Assembly: GCA_002721305.1 (NCBI GenBank)
Contig: PBKA01000019.1
Coordinates: 62,001 to 126,000, forward strand
Reading direction: 5' to 3'
DNA: 64,000 nt
From: Acidimicrobiaceae bacterium
GTDB lineage: Bacteria > Actinomycetota > Acidimicrobiia > Acidimicrobiales > Poriferisodalaceae
Shown here: positions 37,291-45,887 of the stretch, one piece after another
How positions within the stretch are numbered: position 1 is the first letter of the stretch
Layout of the letters: every line of letters starts with the position of its first letter
Made by a program: the position numbers and the translations under genes
Notes under the pieces: generated by a model
Database searches by the model: none
Told to the model about the DNA's origin: nothing
What the model saw: only the letters and a program-made list of their open reading frames with translations

Positions 37291-38493
37291 GTGAGTCGAT
37301 GGACTTTCACCTCGGAGTCGGTGACTGAAGGTCATCCCGACAAAATGGCGGATCAGATTTCTGACGCCATCCTCGACGCAATGCTTGAGCAAGACCCAAA
37401 CAGCAGAGTGGCGTGTGAAACCATGGTGACCACCGGACTGGTGGTCGTTGCAGGTGAGATCACCACAAGTGGATTCGTAGATATTGCCTCAGTGGTCCGA
37501 GAGACAATCAACGAAATTGGGTATGACAGAGACTCACTGGACTTCAACGGAAGTACCTGTGGGGTAATGGTCAGTCTGGACGAGCAGTCGCCTGATATAG
37601 CTCAAGGCGTCAATGACTCTGAAGAAGTCAGAAGTGGTAAAGCCGGTGAAGAAGACGAACTTGACCGGCAAGGCGCTGGCGACCAAGGAATGATGTTCGG
37701 GTTCGCTTGTCGTGAAACTGAAGCGCTGATGCCGTTACCTATTCACGTAGCCCATCGGATGGCCGAACAACTCACCGAGGCGCGCAAGTCCGGCCAAGTT
37801 CCATACTTACGGCCAGATGGCAAAACACAGGTTTCATTCGAATACGAAGACGGCCGGCCAGTCCGACTAAAGACGGTGCTTGTTTCCAGTCAGCACAACC
37901 CGGGCATCGATAGAGACGGCATGATCAAACCAGATCTTGTTGAGCATGTGATTCGCCCCGCGATACCCGTCGAGTTCGCTGATGACGACTTTGAAGTATT
38001 TGTGAATCCGACGGGGAATTTCGTGGTCGGTGGTCCGGTGGGAGATTGCGGGCTTACCGGCAGGAAAATCATTGTTGACACATACGGAGGCTACGCAAGA
38101 CACGGTGGCGGGGCTTTTTCAGGTAAAGACCCATCCAAGGTCGATCGATCGGCAGCCTACGCAACACGCTGGGTGGCAAAGAACCTTGTCGCCGCTGGAG
38201 CAGCGGATAAGTGTGAAGTTCAGGTCGCGTATGCGATAGGGGTGGCACGCCCAATATCGGTACTTGTCGAGACCTTCGGAACTGAGAACGTCGACCCGGA
38301 TCGGATTACCTCTGTGGTCAACGAGGTTTTTGATTTGCGACCGGCGGCGATTCTGAAAGATCTAGATCTTCGTCGGCCAATTTTTCAGCCAACTGCCGCG
38401 TACGGTCATTTTGGTCGCGAAACGTCCGGTGACCTCTTTACTTGGGAGCGAACCGACCGAGTGGAGGATGTGCGTTCGGCGCTGGAGCTATAA
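37291..38493 (+). CDS. metK: S-adenosylmethionine synthetase
   Basis: Makes SAM from methionine and [23 protein letters not shown] at the N-terminus, [10 protein letters not shown] (ATP), and the phosphate loop [19 protein letters not shown] are diagnostic. 400 residues. GTG start with CAGGAGA upstream. The 70-base gap after coaBC is too short for, and shows no sign of, a SAM riboswitch. SAM is used by QueA and the methyltransferases in this window. Confidence 0.97.
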   Translation: MSRWTFTSESVTEGHPDKMADQISDAILDAMLEQDPNSRVACETMVTTGLVVVAGEITTSGFVDIASVVRETINEIGYDRDSLDFNGSTCGVMVSLDEQSPDIAQGVNDSEEVRSGKAGEEDELDRQGAGDQGMMFGFACRETEALMPLPIHVAHRMAEQLTEARKSGQVPYLRPDGKTQVSFEYEDGRPVRLKTVLVSSQHNPGIDRDGMIKPDLVEHVIRPAIPVEFADDDFEVFVNPTGNFVVGGPVGDCGLTGRKIIVDTYGGYARHGGGAFSGKDPSKVDRSAAYATRWVAKNLVAAGAADKCEVQVAYAIGVARPISVLVETFGTENVDPDRITSVVNEVFDLRPAAILKDLDLRRPIFQPTAAYGHFGRETSGDLFTWERTDRVEDVRSALEL

Positions 38494-38542
38494 ATTCCCC
38501 ACTTGAGTCGTCGAGGTCCCACCCGTCAACCACAATGGGCGT

Positions 38543-40276
38543 GTGTCCCGAATAGTTCGGGTTCTTCCCGACCAACCAGCCGTCGACAAGGAATTTGACT
38601 ATTTGCTCACCAATGAGGTTGCCAAGGCCTCAGGTGCTGTTCCGATCTGCATCGGAACTGTGGTGCGCGTTGACCTGCGAGGCCGCAGGGTTCGTGGGTG
38701 GATTACTGCCTTAGATGTCACCCCTCCCGAGGGCGTATCGCTCAGCGAGGTCAAGAAAGTCAGTGGCATCGGGCCCCCCGCGGAACTAGTTGATTTAGCT
38801 AATTGGGCGAGTCGACAGTGGATCGGCAGTCGAGTGCACTTCTTGCGGACAGCGACCCATAGCCGGGTCGTTTCGTCGGTCTCGCAAAAGCCGCGACAGA
38901 ATTCCCTTGTCGTCGCTACTAGCGATTTGGCTGAGGAGGCCTTCAGGCGTTCCGGGGCGGTGGTGAGGATGCCGCCAACGAGTGACGACTTTGCGTTAGC
39001 AATCGCCGCGGCATCTCAGGGTCGCGCTCTGATTCTCGTTCCAACGATGGCTCGAGCCCAACATCTTGCATTGGCCATGAAGCGGGCAGGTGTGGACATA
39101 GCCTTGCATCCCCGAGACTGGCAAGGGTCGGCTGGTGGGCGAACGACTATAGGAACGCGGTCAGCTGCCTGGGCGCCGATCAACGAATTAGACGCGGTCC
39201 TGGTACTAGACGAACATGACCAGTCTTATCAACAAGAAGCTGCTCCGACGTGGAACGCACGCGACATAGTTTTAGAGCGAGCTAAGCGAGACGGGGCTAG
39301 GTGGGTAATAGCATCACCTGCCCCGTCGCTTGAAGCGCTTACTTGTGGTGCCCCTCTCTTGACATCGGACCGAGCCACTGAACGATCAGGATGGCCAATC
39401 ATCGATCTGATCGACCTTCGAGACGAAGCGCCGTCTGCTGGCTCATGGTGCTCTCAGCACCTGTCGCGAACGCTGAGAAAGCATGATCGAATTGTTTGTG
39501 TCCTCAACCGCAAAGGGCGGGCCCGGTTCGCTTACTGCGATCAATGCGGAGAATTAGCACGATCAGAAGTATCTGGCAAAGCTCTGGGTTTGGAAGGAGA
39601 TCGGCTCGTGCACCCCACCGATGGTGACGAAAGACCGGCAGTGTGCGCGGAGTGCTCATCCACGAAATTCCGTCGAGTGAAATTAGGGGTGGCAGGTGTA
39701 GCGGAGGAATTAGGGCGTCTCGCTCGTCGACCAGTGATTGAAGTCAGTTCAACAACAGGGGCTCTGCCAACCGAAGCAGATTTATATATCGGCACCGAAG
39801 CAGTACTTCATCGAGTCGAGAGCGCCGATGCGGTGGTGTTCTTGGATTTCGACCAAGAACTATTAGCTCCGCGTTACAGAGCCGCTGAAGAAGCGATGAC
39901 CTTGTTAGTTCAAGCTTCTCGTCTGGTAGGTAGTCGTGATGGGGGAGGCCGTATTTTGGTTCAGACGCGGATGCCTCAGCATCCCGTGCTACAGGCTGCA
40001 ATCAATGCAGACCCGGGTTCGTTAGCCCGAACTGAACTGGAGGTCCGCAGGGAACTCCGACAGCCCCCCGAATCGCACTGGGCGATAATTTCGGGAGCAG
40101 CCGCGGACGAGTTCATTCGACGTGTAGGTCATCCTGATGCATTAGAAATCTTGGCCTCGAGTGAAAATCGATGGCGTGTTCGTTGCGATGACCGGCAGCA
40201 TCTTGTCGATCATTTGAGGGGTGTTGACCGGCCGTCGGGCAGACTTCGTATTGAAATCAACCCCCTGAGAGCCTGA
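38543..40276 (+). CDS. priA: PriA-like primosomal protein lacking helicase motifs
   Basis: The N-terminal DNA-binding domain (residues 1-105, VRVLPDQPAVDKEFDY) and overall layout are those of PriA, but the helicase core is degenerate. The GSGKT Walker A is gone (region around VRMPPTSDDFALA), motif II reads LVLDEHDQSYQ, and the QVAGRAGR motif VI is replaced near LLVQASRLVGSRDGGGR. Only four of the usual eight zinc cysteines remain (CDQC and CAEC, about residues 333-376). 577 residues against more than 700 for active PriA. Degenerate PriA is known in Actinobacteria; it probably acts as a DNA-binding scaffold. Confidence 0.9.
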   Translation: MSRIVRVLPDQPAVDKEFDYLLTNEVAKASGAVPICIGTVVRVDLRGRRVRGWITALDVTPPEGVSLSEVKKVSGIGPPAELVDLANWASRQWIGSRVHFLRTATHSRVVSSVSQKPRQNSLVVATSDLAEEAFRRSGAVVRMPPTSDDFALAIAAASQGRALILVPTMARAQHLALAMKRAGVDIALHPRDWQGSAGGRTTIGTRSAAWAPINELDAVLVLDEHDQSYQQEAAPTWNARDIVLERAKRDGARWVIASPAPSLEALTCGAPLLTSDRATERSGWPIIDLIDLRDEAPSAGSWCSQHLSRTLRKHDRIVCVLNRKGRARFAYCDQCGELARSEVSGKALGLEGDRLVHPTDGDERPAVCAECSSTKFRRVKLGVAGVAEELGRLARRPVIEVSSTTGALPTEADLYIGTEAVLHRVESADAVVFLDFDQELLAPRYRAAEEAMTLLVQASRLVGSRDGGGRILVQTRMPQHPVLQAAINADPGSLARTELEVRRELRQPPESHWAIISGAAADEFIRRVGHPDALEILASSENRWRVRCDDRQHLVDHLRGVDRPSGRLRIEINPLRA

Positions 40277-40306
40277 CTGCGCGACACCGGTATCCTAGAG
40301 GTCACC

Positions 40307-40834
40307 ATGAGTTACCAGATACGTCTGATGGGAGATCCTGTTCTCCGGCAAGCGGCCAGCTCCATCGAAAATATCGATGGCCGTATTGTCCAGATAGTTG
40401 ATGACATGGTTCCCGCCATGTATCAGGCTGAGGGAATTGGCCTGGCAGCACCTCAAGTAGGGATCCAAAAAAGGCTCTTCGTCTACGACATAGGAGAGGG
40501 TCCTCAGACCTTGGTCAATCCCGAAATCGTGGATTCGGATGGCGAATGGAGTTTTGAAGAAGGGTGTCTATCTCTACCAGGCCTGTCGTTTGAACTTATT
40601 CGACCCAAACAAGTGCACTTGGTCGGACGAGATCTGGATGGCAATGAAGTTTCGATAGAAGCCGATGAGCTACTGGCACGATTATTTCAACACGAACTCG
40701 ACCATCTGGATGGAGTCCTTCTCCTGGACCATCTTGAACGTGACGAACGGAAAGCAGCGCTCCGGCAGTGGCGCGAAATACAAAATCCACCGAACTCGGA
40801 CTTGGTATCTAGAACCGATATCTCATTGCCGTGA
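40307..40834 (+). CDS. def: Peptide deformylase
   Basis: Removes the N-formyl group from new proteins. All three motifs are intact: GIGLAAPQVG (residues 44-53), EEGCLSLPG with the metal-ligand Cys, and QHELDHLDG with two His ligands and catalytic Glu. 175 residues. TATCCT lies 10 bases before the ATG. Overlaps fmt by 4 bases (GTGA), pairing deformylase with formyltransferase as usual. Confidence 0.97.
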   Translation: MSYQIRLMGDPVLRQAASSIENIDGRIVQIVDDMVPAMYQAEGIGLAAPQVGIQKRLFVYDIGEGPQTLVNPEIVDSDGEWSFEEGCLSLPGLSFELIRPKQVHLVGRDLDGNEVSIEADELLARLFQHELDHLDGVLLLDHLERDERKAALRQWREIQNPPNSDLVSRTDISLP

Positions 40835-41724
40835 ATGTCGTACTTCCTGCACCTCCTGAACATCCGAGCTCTCTTGTGTATTTCGGTAGCCCCCAAGCCG
40901 CAGTGCCCGCATTGTTGGCTTTGGTGGAGGCAGGATTCAATGTTCCACTCGTGGTTTCGATGCCAGATCGTCGTCGAGGTCGAAGGGCGGCGCCTTCACC
41001 GACCCCGGTCAAGAAGATGGCCCTTGATCTTGATATACCGGTGTCAGATCAAGTTTCCGACGCCTTATCAGCTGAGGTCGATTGTGGCGTTGTCGTCGCC
41101 TATGGCCAGTTAATTGCTCATGAGGTCTTACTCAAGTTACCGATGATCAACGTCCACTTCTCATTGCTCCCTCGGTGGCGTGGAGCCGCACCAGTCGAAC
41201 ATGCGATCTTGGCCGGCGACCAAACGACCGGAGTTTGCATCATGGGTCTCGAGCCGGAATTGGACACAGGTCCGGTGTACAGAAGACGAGAAATACCCAT
41301 CAAAGCTGAAGCGACAGTTTCCGAACTAACTGAAGAACTGGCAGTATTAGGAGCCAAAGAACTCGTTGCTGCCATACAACAGGGTTTACGCGACCCGGTT
41401 CCCCAAGAAGGCGCGGTGACCGTCGCGACAAAAATATATCGATCAGATCGTGAACTCGATTGGGAACTCCCGGCGGCACAACTCAGCCGGATTGTTCGAG
41501 CAGGCGGCGCTTGGACGACCAATAGCTCATCATCACTGAAGGTGCATCGGGTCGCTGTTGTTGAAGGCAACAGCGAGCCCGGGAAATTAGTGAATGGATT
41601 GGTTGGCACGGGCAAAGACCTCCTGCAACTTTTGGTTGTCCAGCCCGAGGGGAAACCAGCGTTAGATGCCGCGGATTGGATAAACGGTGCCCGATTAGGC
41701 GATGAAACGCGTTTGGGCACGTGA
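40831..41724 (+). CDS. fmt: Methionyl-tRNA formyltransferase
   Basis: Formylates initiator Met-tRNA. LVYFGSPQAAVPALLALVEAG near the start, the catalytic NVHFSLLPRWRGAAPVEHAI segment (Asn, His) and GLEPELDTGPVY are typical; the C-terminal OB domain starts near KIYRSDRELDW. 297 residues. GTG start overlapping def; its TGA overlaps the rsmB GTG, giving a coupled def-fmt-rsmB series. Confidence 0.96.
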   Translation: MNVVLPAPPEHPSSLVYFGSPQAAVPALLALVEAGFNVPLVVSMPDRRRGRRAAPSPTPVKKMALDLDIPVSDQVSDALSAEVDCGVVVAYGQLIAHEVLLKLPMINVHFSLLPRWRGAAPVEHAILAGDQTTGVCIMGLEPELDTGPVYRRREIPIKAEATVSELTEELAVLGAKELVAAIQQGLRDPVPQEGAVTVATKIYRSDRELDWELPAAQLSRIVRAGGAWTTNSSSSLKVHRVAVVEGNSEPGKLVNGLVGTGKDLLQLLVVQPEGKPALDAADWINGARLGDETRLGT

Positions 41725-42848
41725 AAGCAACGACAAGTCGACAGCTAGCGGCCCAAGCGTTGATCGAAATTAGTTCGGGCGCACGAGCTAATGACGCTCT
41801 GGCCGCAGCGCTGACTGAACAAGGGACCGACTTGACCGTCAGAGACAGGGCTTTCGTCACAGAACTGGTTCAAGGTACAACGCGAATGCGGCGAGCCGTC
41901 GACTACGCCCTCGAGCCATACGTAGATGGAAAATTAGACCCTGATGTTCGGTCAGCGTTGCGGATGGGGGCCCACCAAATTCTTCATCTTCGTACCCCAC
42001 CTCATGCAGCCGTGAACGATACCGTCGCCGTAGCGCCCCGAAGAGCTCGCGGTTTAGTGAACGCCGTTTTGCGTAAAGTCGCGACGAGTGATCGCGAATG
42101 GCCCAACGAAGCCACCCAGTTCAGCTACCCGGATTGGATCTGGAATCTATTTGTCGACACCTGGGGGGAAGATGGTCGTTTAGCTCTAATTGCGATGAAC
42201 TCACCAGAACAACCTGACCCAAGGTCCGACGGATACGTTCAGGGTCAAGCATCTCAATGGGTGGGCGAAGCGATCGATGCCGCCTCTGAGAGCGGGGGAG
42301 TCATTGTTGACCTGTGCGCAGCACCCGGGGGCAAGACCACGGCCCTCGGCTCTCATTGGTCCAAGGTGTGGGCTAACGAAATCGATCCCTCTCGGGCCAG
42401 GCTCCTTCAACAACTAGTGCATCGCTACCGACCCGGAACCAATGTTGTAGTCGGGGATGGTACTCAGGCACCCTTCCTCGACGGTTCAGCGGATGCGGTT
42501 TTGGTTGATGCCCCGTGTAGCGGTCTCGGGGCCCTGGGTCGACGAAGCGATGCGCGTTGGCGGATTTCTGAACAGGCAATCACACGGTTAATTGAGGTCC
42601 AAGGCGCACTACTGGATGAGGCTTTCCGTCTGCTTCGCCCTCACGGAGTTCTTACCTACAGCGTCTGCACCGTTACCCAAGAAGAAACGGTTGATGTTCC
42701 CCGCGCCTTCGAAACAAGACAGCAACATGCAGCGAGCATCGAAGTTCCAGAACTACGTTGGCGTCGACATCACAAAGGCGGCGTCGTTCTCCCTCACGAT
42801 TACGGAACCGACGGAATGGCGGTTTTTCAGTGGAGACGCCTGCTGTAA
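41721..42848 (+). CDS. rsmB: 16S rRNA (cytosine-967 C5)-methyltransferase RsmB, compact form
   Basis: N-terminal NusB-like RNA-binding domain (residues 1-135) and a Rossmann methyltransferase domain with DLCAAPGGKT (SAM), VDAPCSGLGALGRR and YSVCTVTQEE; both catalytic cysteines are present. Between the domains, where RsmB normally has about 60 residues (an RVN-containing subdomain before the VQD segment), this protein goes from MNSPEQPDPRS straight to DGYVQGQASQWV. At 375 residues it is correspondingly short. The frame is continuous, so this is a deletion, not a frameshift. Confidence 0.92.
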   Translation: MKATTSRQLAAQALIEISSGARANDALAAALTEQGTDLTVRDRAFVTELVQGTTRMRRAVDYALEPYVDGKLDPDVRSALRMGAHQILHLRTPPHAAVNDTVAVAPRRARGLVNAVLRKVATSDREWPNEATQFSYPDWIWNLFVDTWGEDGRLALIAMNSPEQPDPRSDGYVQGQASQWVGEAIDAASESGGVIVDLCAAPGGKTTALGSHWSKVWANEIDPSRARLLQQLVHRYRPGTNVVVGDGTQAPFLDGSADAVLVDAPCSGLGALGRRSDARWRISEQAITRLIEVQGALLDEAFRLLRPHGVLTYSVCTVTQEETVDVPRAFETRQQHAASIEVPELRWRRHHKGGVVLPHDYGTDGMAVFQWRRLL

Positions 42849-42858
42849 GGATGGACTT

Positions 42859-43437
42859 GTGCGAATTGGTTTAGTGTCCGACACACATATACCCGAAGCC
42901 GGCCCGGAGCTTTGGCCCCAGGTCTACGAAGCGTTCGAAGATTGCGATGCGATATTGCACGCCGGAGACATTTACGAAATTTCTGTGATCGAAAAACTTC
43001 ACCAAATCGCGCCTACTTGGGCTGCCCGAGGAAATGGGGATGACGGCTCTTCGGGACGCCAAGTTCAACCAAACCACCCACTTCTGGCCGCTTCCTGGCT
43101 CCACACCTTCGATGACTTCACAGTGGGTTTGACCCATCACATGCCCATTCCGGAACTGCCCTCTTACGGAGTTCTCGACGCAATAGACAGACATTTTGAT
43201 GTTCCGACCTTGGACGTAGTGGTGTATGGAGACACTCACGTAGAGCACATCACCACCATTGACGGGGTTTTGTGCGTCAATCCGGGATCACCCACTTTTC
43301 CTCATAACCTTTCGGTTCAACTCGGCACAATAGGTTTTCTGGATCTCATCGACGGCCACGTTGAAGCATCAATCTGGAAACTCACCGAAAAAGGAATTGA
43401 ACCATTCGATTGGGAAACTTGGGGGCGACCTTGGTGA
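42859..43437 (+). CDS. YfcE/MJ0936-type metallophosphoesterase
   Basis: Calcineurin-like phosphoesterase of 192 residues. Metal-binding motifs in order: GLVSDTHIPE (residues 4-13), ILHAGDIYE, RGNGDDG, LTHHMP and VYGDTHVEH, followed by VNPGSPTFPHN. Expected to hydrolyse phosphodiester or phosphomonoester bonds; the physiological substrate is unknown. GTG 42859 is chosen because the longer frame from 42592 lies within rsmB. It is the first gene of the block that separates rsmB from ribD. Confidence 0.88.
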   Translation: MRIGLVSDTHIPEAGPELWPQVYEAFEDCDAILHAGDIYEISVIEKLHQIAPTWAARGNGDDGSSGRQVQPNHPLLAASWLHTFDDFTVGLTHHMPIPELPSYGVLDAIDRHFDVPTLDVVVYGDTHVEHITTIDGVLCVNPGSPTFPHNLSVQLGTIGFLDLIDGHVEASIWKLTEKGIEPFDWETWGRPW

Positions 43438-43489
43438 AGGTTGACTAGCGTCTCGATTGTTCCCCGATGTCTTCTCAGAAAGTACCGCC

Positions 43490-44491
43490 ATGGACAAAAC
43501 AGAGTGGCTTACGAGCACGATCGAGGAAGCAATCGATCCAGTTGAAGAAATAGTTGACCCTCACCACCACCTTTGGGATTTTCCGACCGGAACCTACCTG
43601 TTGCCTGAACTTCATTTAGACACCGGCGCAAGCCACAACGTCGTGCAGACAGTATTTGTGGAGTGCGGAGCGGAGTACAGAGATGAAGGCCCCGAACACC
43701 TCCGCCCTGTGGGAGAAATCGAGTTTGTTCGACGGCAAGCTGAATTGTCAACGAACACTGACGGTGCCGAGATAGCAGGGATCGTAGGATTCGCGGACTT
43801 GACGAGAGGAGAAGCCGTCGAAGAGGTTTTGGCCGCCCAAGACGCGGCGGGTGGTGGACGATTTCGAGGTATCCGCCACGCGAACGCGTGGGACGCCAGC
43901 GACGAGATTCGCGAATCCCACACCAAACCGCCTGCTGGCCTTTTGAGCCATTCGAATTTCCGAGCGGGCTTCGCCAAACTTGGCGAAATGGGATTCAGTT
44001 TCGACGCATGGATGTTTCACCCCCAAGTCGAAGAGTTGGTAGAACTCGCAGCGTCTGTGCCAGACACACCGATTGTGTTGGACCACTTAGGTGGTCCGCT
44101 GGGAATTGGACCCTACGTCAATGCCAGAGATGAAGTGCGAGCAACTTTGCGGCCATCACTCGAAGCCCTAGCCCAGCACGAGCAGGTGATGGTCAAAGTA
44201 GGCGGAATAGGAATGAGCATCTACGGGGTCGGCTTGAACCGTCTCCCGCAAGCCCCAACCTCAGAACACGTAGCGGACCTGTGGAACGAAGATATACGAC
44301 ATTGCGTCGACACGTTTGGACCCGACCGCTGCATGTTTGAGAGCAATTTCCCGGTCGACAGACAAGGCTGTTCCTACACTGTTCTCTTTAATGCTTTTCA
44401 GAGAATCGCCGACGAGGCGGGTTGGAGCACTGCGGAACGAACCGAATTGTTCTCCGGATCTGCTCGCCGGTTCTATCGGTTAAAGCAATAA
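43490..44491 (+). CDS. Amidohydrolase-family (COG3618-like) hydrolase
   Basis: TIM-barrel metal-dependent hydrolase of the amidohydro_2 type. IVDPHHHLWD supplies the first two metal ligands, GIRHANAWD and VLDHLGGPLG later ones, and MFESNFPVDRQ the C-terminal Asp/Asn region. Related enzymes hydrolyse lactones or decarboxylate aromatic acids; the substrate here is unknown. I chose ATG 43490 (333 residues) over TTG 43457. Similar in type to the amidohydrolase at 48.7-49.8 kb, but a different subfamily. Confidence 0.85.
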   Translation: MDKTEWLTSTIEEAIDPVEEIVDPHHHLWDFPTGTYLLPELHLDTGASHNVVQTVFVECGAEYRDEGPEHLRPVGEIEFVRRQAELSTNTDGAEIAGIVGFADLTRGEAVEEVLAAQDAAGGGRFRGIRHANAWDASDEIRESHTKPPAGLLSHSNFRAGFAKLGEMGFSFDAWMFHPQVEELVELAASVPDTPIVLDHLGGPLGIGPYVNARDEVRATLRPSLEALAQHEQVMVKVGGIGMSIYGVGLNRLPQAPTSEHVADLWNEDIRHCVDTFGPDRCMFESNFPVDRQGCSYTVLFNAFQRIADEAGWSTAERTELFSGSARRFYRLKQ

Positions 44492-44495
44492 CGCT

Positions 44496-45095
44496 TTGCC
44501 GGCACCCGAGTTGCAAACTCCTCGCTTGGTATTGCGGCACTGGCTCCCTGAGGACCGAAAACCATTTGCCGTGATGAATGCTGATCCGGAGGTCATGAAG
44601 TATTTCCCGTCGGTTTTGAGTTCCGATCAAAGTGATCTGTTCGCAGAAACTATTCAAATGGGCCTTGAAGAACGCGACTTTGGGTTGTGGGCTCTGCAAC
44701 TTCGTGAGGGCGAGGAGGACGAGGGACCTTTCGTCGGCTTTGTGGGCCTTTCTGCACCTCTATGGACCGCTGCGTTCACTCCGTGTGTAGAAATCGGTTG
44801 GCGTCTTCACCGCGACCATTGGGGAATGGGGTACGCAACCGAAGCGGCAACGCGAATCCTGGACTACAGCTTCACGCGACTAGATCTCGGCGAGGTTGTT
44901 TCCTTTGCCTCAGTGATGAATCTCCGGTCCATAGCGGTGATGCAGAGGCTCGGGATGCATCGGGACTTAGAAGAAGACTTCGCCCACCCATTGGTTGATG
45001 CGAGTGACCGACTGAGTCGACATGCCCTCTACCGCATGACGAAACGCGTATGGACAAGTTCGAATCGAACTCAGATCAGCCCCGCGGGAGCCTGA
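44496..45095 (+). CDS. GNAT-family N-acetyltransferase (RimJ/RimL type)
   Basis: PELQTPRLVLRHWLPEDRKPF at the N-terminus and GWRLHRDHWGMGYATEAATR (acetyl-CoA loop, about residues 102-121) with VMNLRSIAVMQRLGM mark a RimJ/RimL-like acetyltransferase acting on an amine of a protein or small molecule. 199 residues. The start is TTG 44496, 4 bases after the amidohydrolase stop. Its 3' end overlaps the convergent lactonase-like gene by 25 bases. Substrate unknown. Confidence 0.87.
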   Translation: MPAPELQTPRLVLRHWLPEDRKPFAVMNADPEVMKYFPSVLSSDQSDLFAETIQMGLEERDFGLWALQLREGEEDEGPFVGFVGLSAPLWTAAFTPCVEIGWRLHRDHWGMGYATEAATRILDYSFTRLDLGEVVSFASVMNLRSIAVMQRLGMHRDLEEDFAHPLVDASDRLSRHALYRMTKRVWTSSNRTQISPAGA

Positions 45096-45841
45096 CTCAG
45101 GGTGGCCCATTGAGACGCGTCGTGACCATACAGAAGTCGACAACCATCTTCGTCCCTTAGCTGTTTGAGCCTGCGCATCGAATCCAACTGCATCTCGTGG
45201 TCGAAGCCAAAAGGAGGGAGAAGCATTTCTTCTAGCACTTCTTCCCAATAAATGCAGTCGCCAGTCAAAATGACCGGTCCACTTGCCAAATTCACTCGAA
45301 GAGACTGGTGACCAGCTGTGTGGCCAGGGGTGGGTACGCAGATCACCGAGCCGTCCCCGAAAACATCGTGGGAGCCATCGACTTTCAACACATCGTGACC
45401 GAGATCGAAATCCGCGGGGTTGTAGACCTCGTGTTCGATCAGCTTTGGGTGATGAGCCGAATCCCATTCTGATGCTTGGACAATGATCTGAGCGTTAGGA
45501 ATCAGTGAAGTACCACCGCAATGGTCGAAATGAAGGTGGCTGAAAACAATCGCATTCACCTCTGAAGGGTCTACCTCGACGTTTTCGAGACGTTCGGAAA
45601 CCGTATCTTCGTAAGTAAAGCGAGACTCGAACTGGCGGGCCATCAGCGGATACCTAGCCCCAACTCCGTTTATCAATTCGTCATGAAGTCCAGTGTCAAA
45701 GAGCGCGGTCCGACCACTGGGATGAATGACCAGCCAGCTTGGTATAGGCAGCTCGACCTTTCCATCCAGACCAGCCACCACAGAAGAAGCTGAAGTTGAT
45801 AGCCAACCACACTCAAGAGGAACCAGTCGTAGAGACGTCAT
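45071..45841 (-). CDS. Metallo-beta-lactamase-fold hydrolase, N-acyl-homoserine-lactonase-like
   Basis: 256 residues with a complete MBL dinuclear site: FSHLHFDHCGG (HxHxDH), His in PGHTAGHQ, Asp in ILTGDCIYW and His in LLYGHDASQW. The layout and spacing resemble AttM/AiiA-type lactonases, which open homoserine-lactone rings, but other lactones or esters are equally possible. No signal peptide, so cytosolic. First reverse-strand gene of the accessory block; its 3' end runs into the GNAT gene. Confidence 0.85.
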   Translation of the reverse strand: MTSLRLVPLECGWLSTSASSVVAGLDGKVELPIPSWLVIHPSGRTALFDTGLHDELINGVGARYPLMARQFESRFTYEDTVSERLENVEVDPSEVNAIVFSHLHFDHCGGTSLIPNAQIIVQASEWDSAHHPKLIEHEVYNPADFDLGHDVLKVDGSHDVFGDGSVICVPTPGHTAGHQSLRVNLASGPVILTGDCIYWEEVLEEMLLPPFGFDHEMQLDSMRRLKQLRDEDGCRLLYGHDASQWATLSQAPAGLI

Positions 45842-45887
45842 CGGAAAACGTTAGCTCGTCGATGTTGGAGAATGCGGGACGACTGCT

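Noticed and set aside
41118..41720. Reverse-strand open frame of 200 codons inside fmt
   Set aside because: Ser- and Thr-rich antisense shadow of fmt; no recognisable domain.
42592..42858. Upstream extension of the phosphoesterase frame into rsmB
   Set aside because: It lies in another frame of conserved rsmB sequence, and the metallophosphoesterase family begins at the GTG at 42859.
44967..45467. Reverse-strand frame of 166 codons overlapping the GNAT and lactonase-like genes
   Set aside because: Arg- and Ser-rich out-of-frame translation of the lactonase-like gene with no conserved motif.
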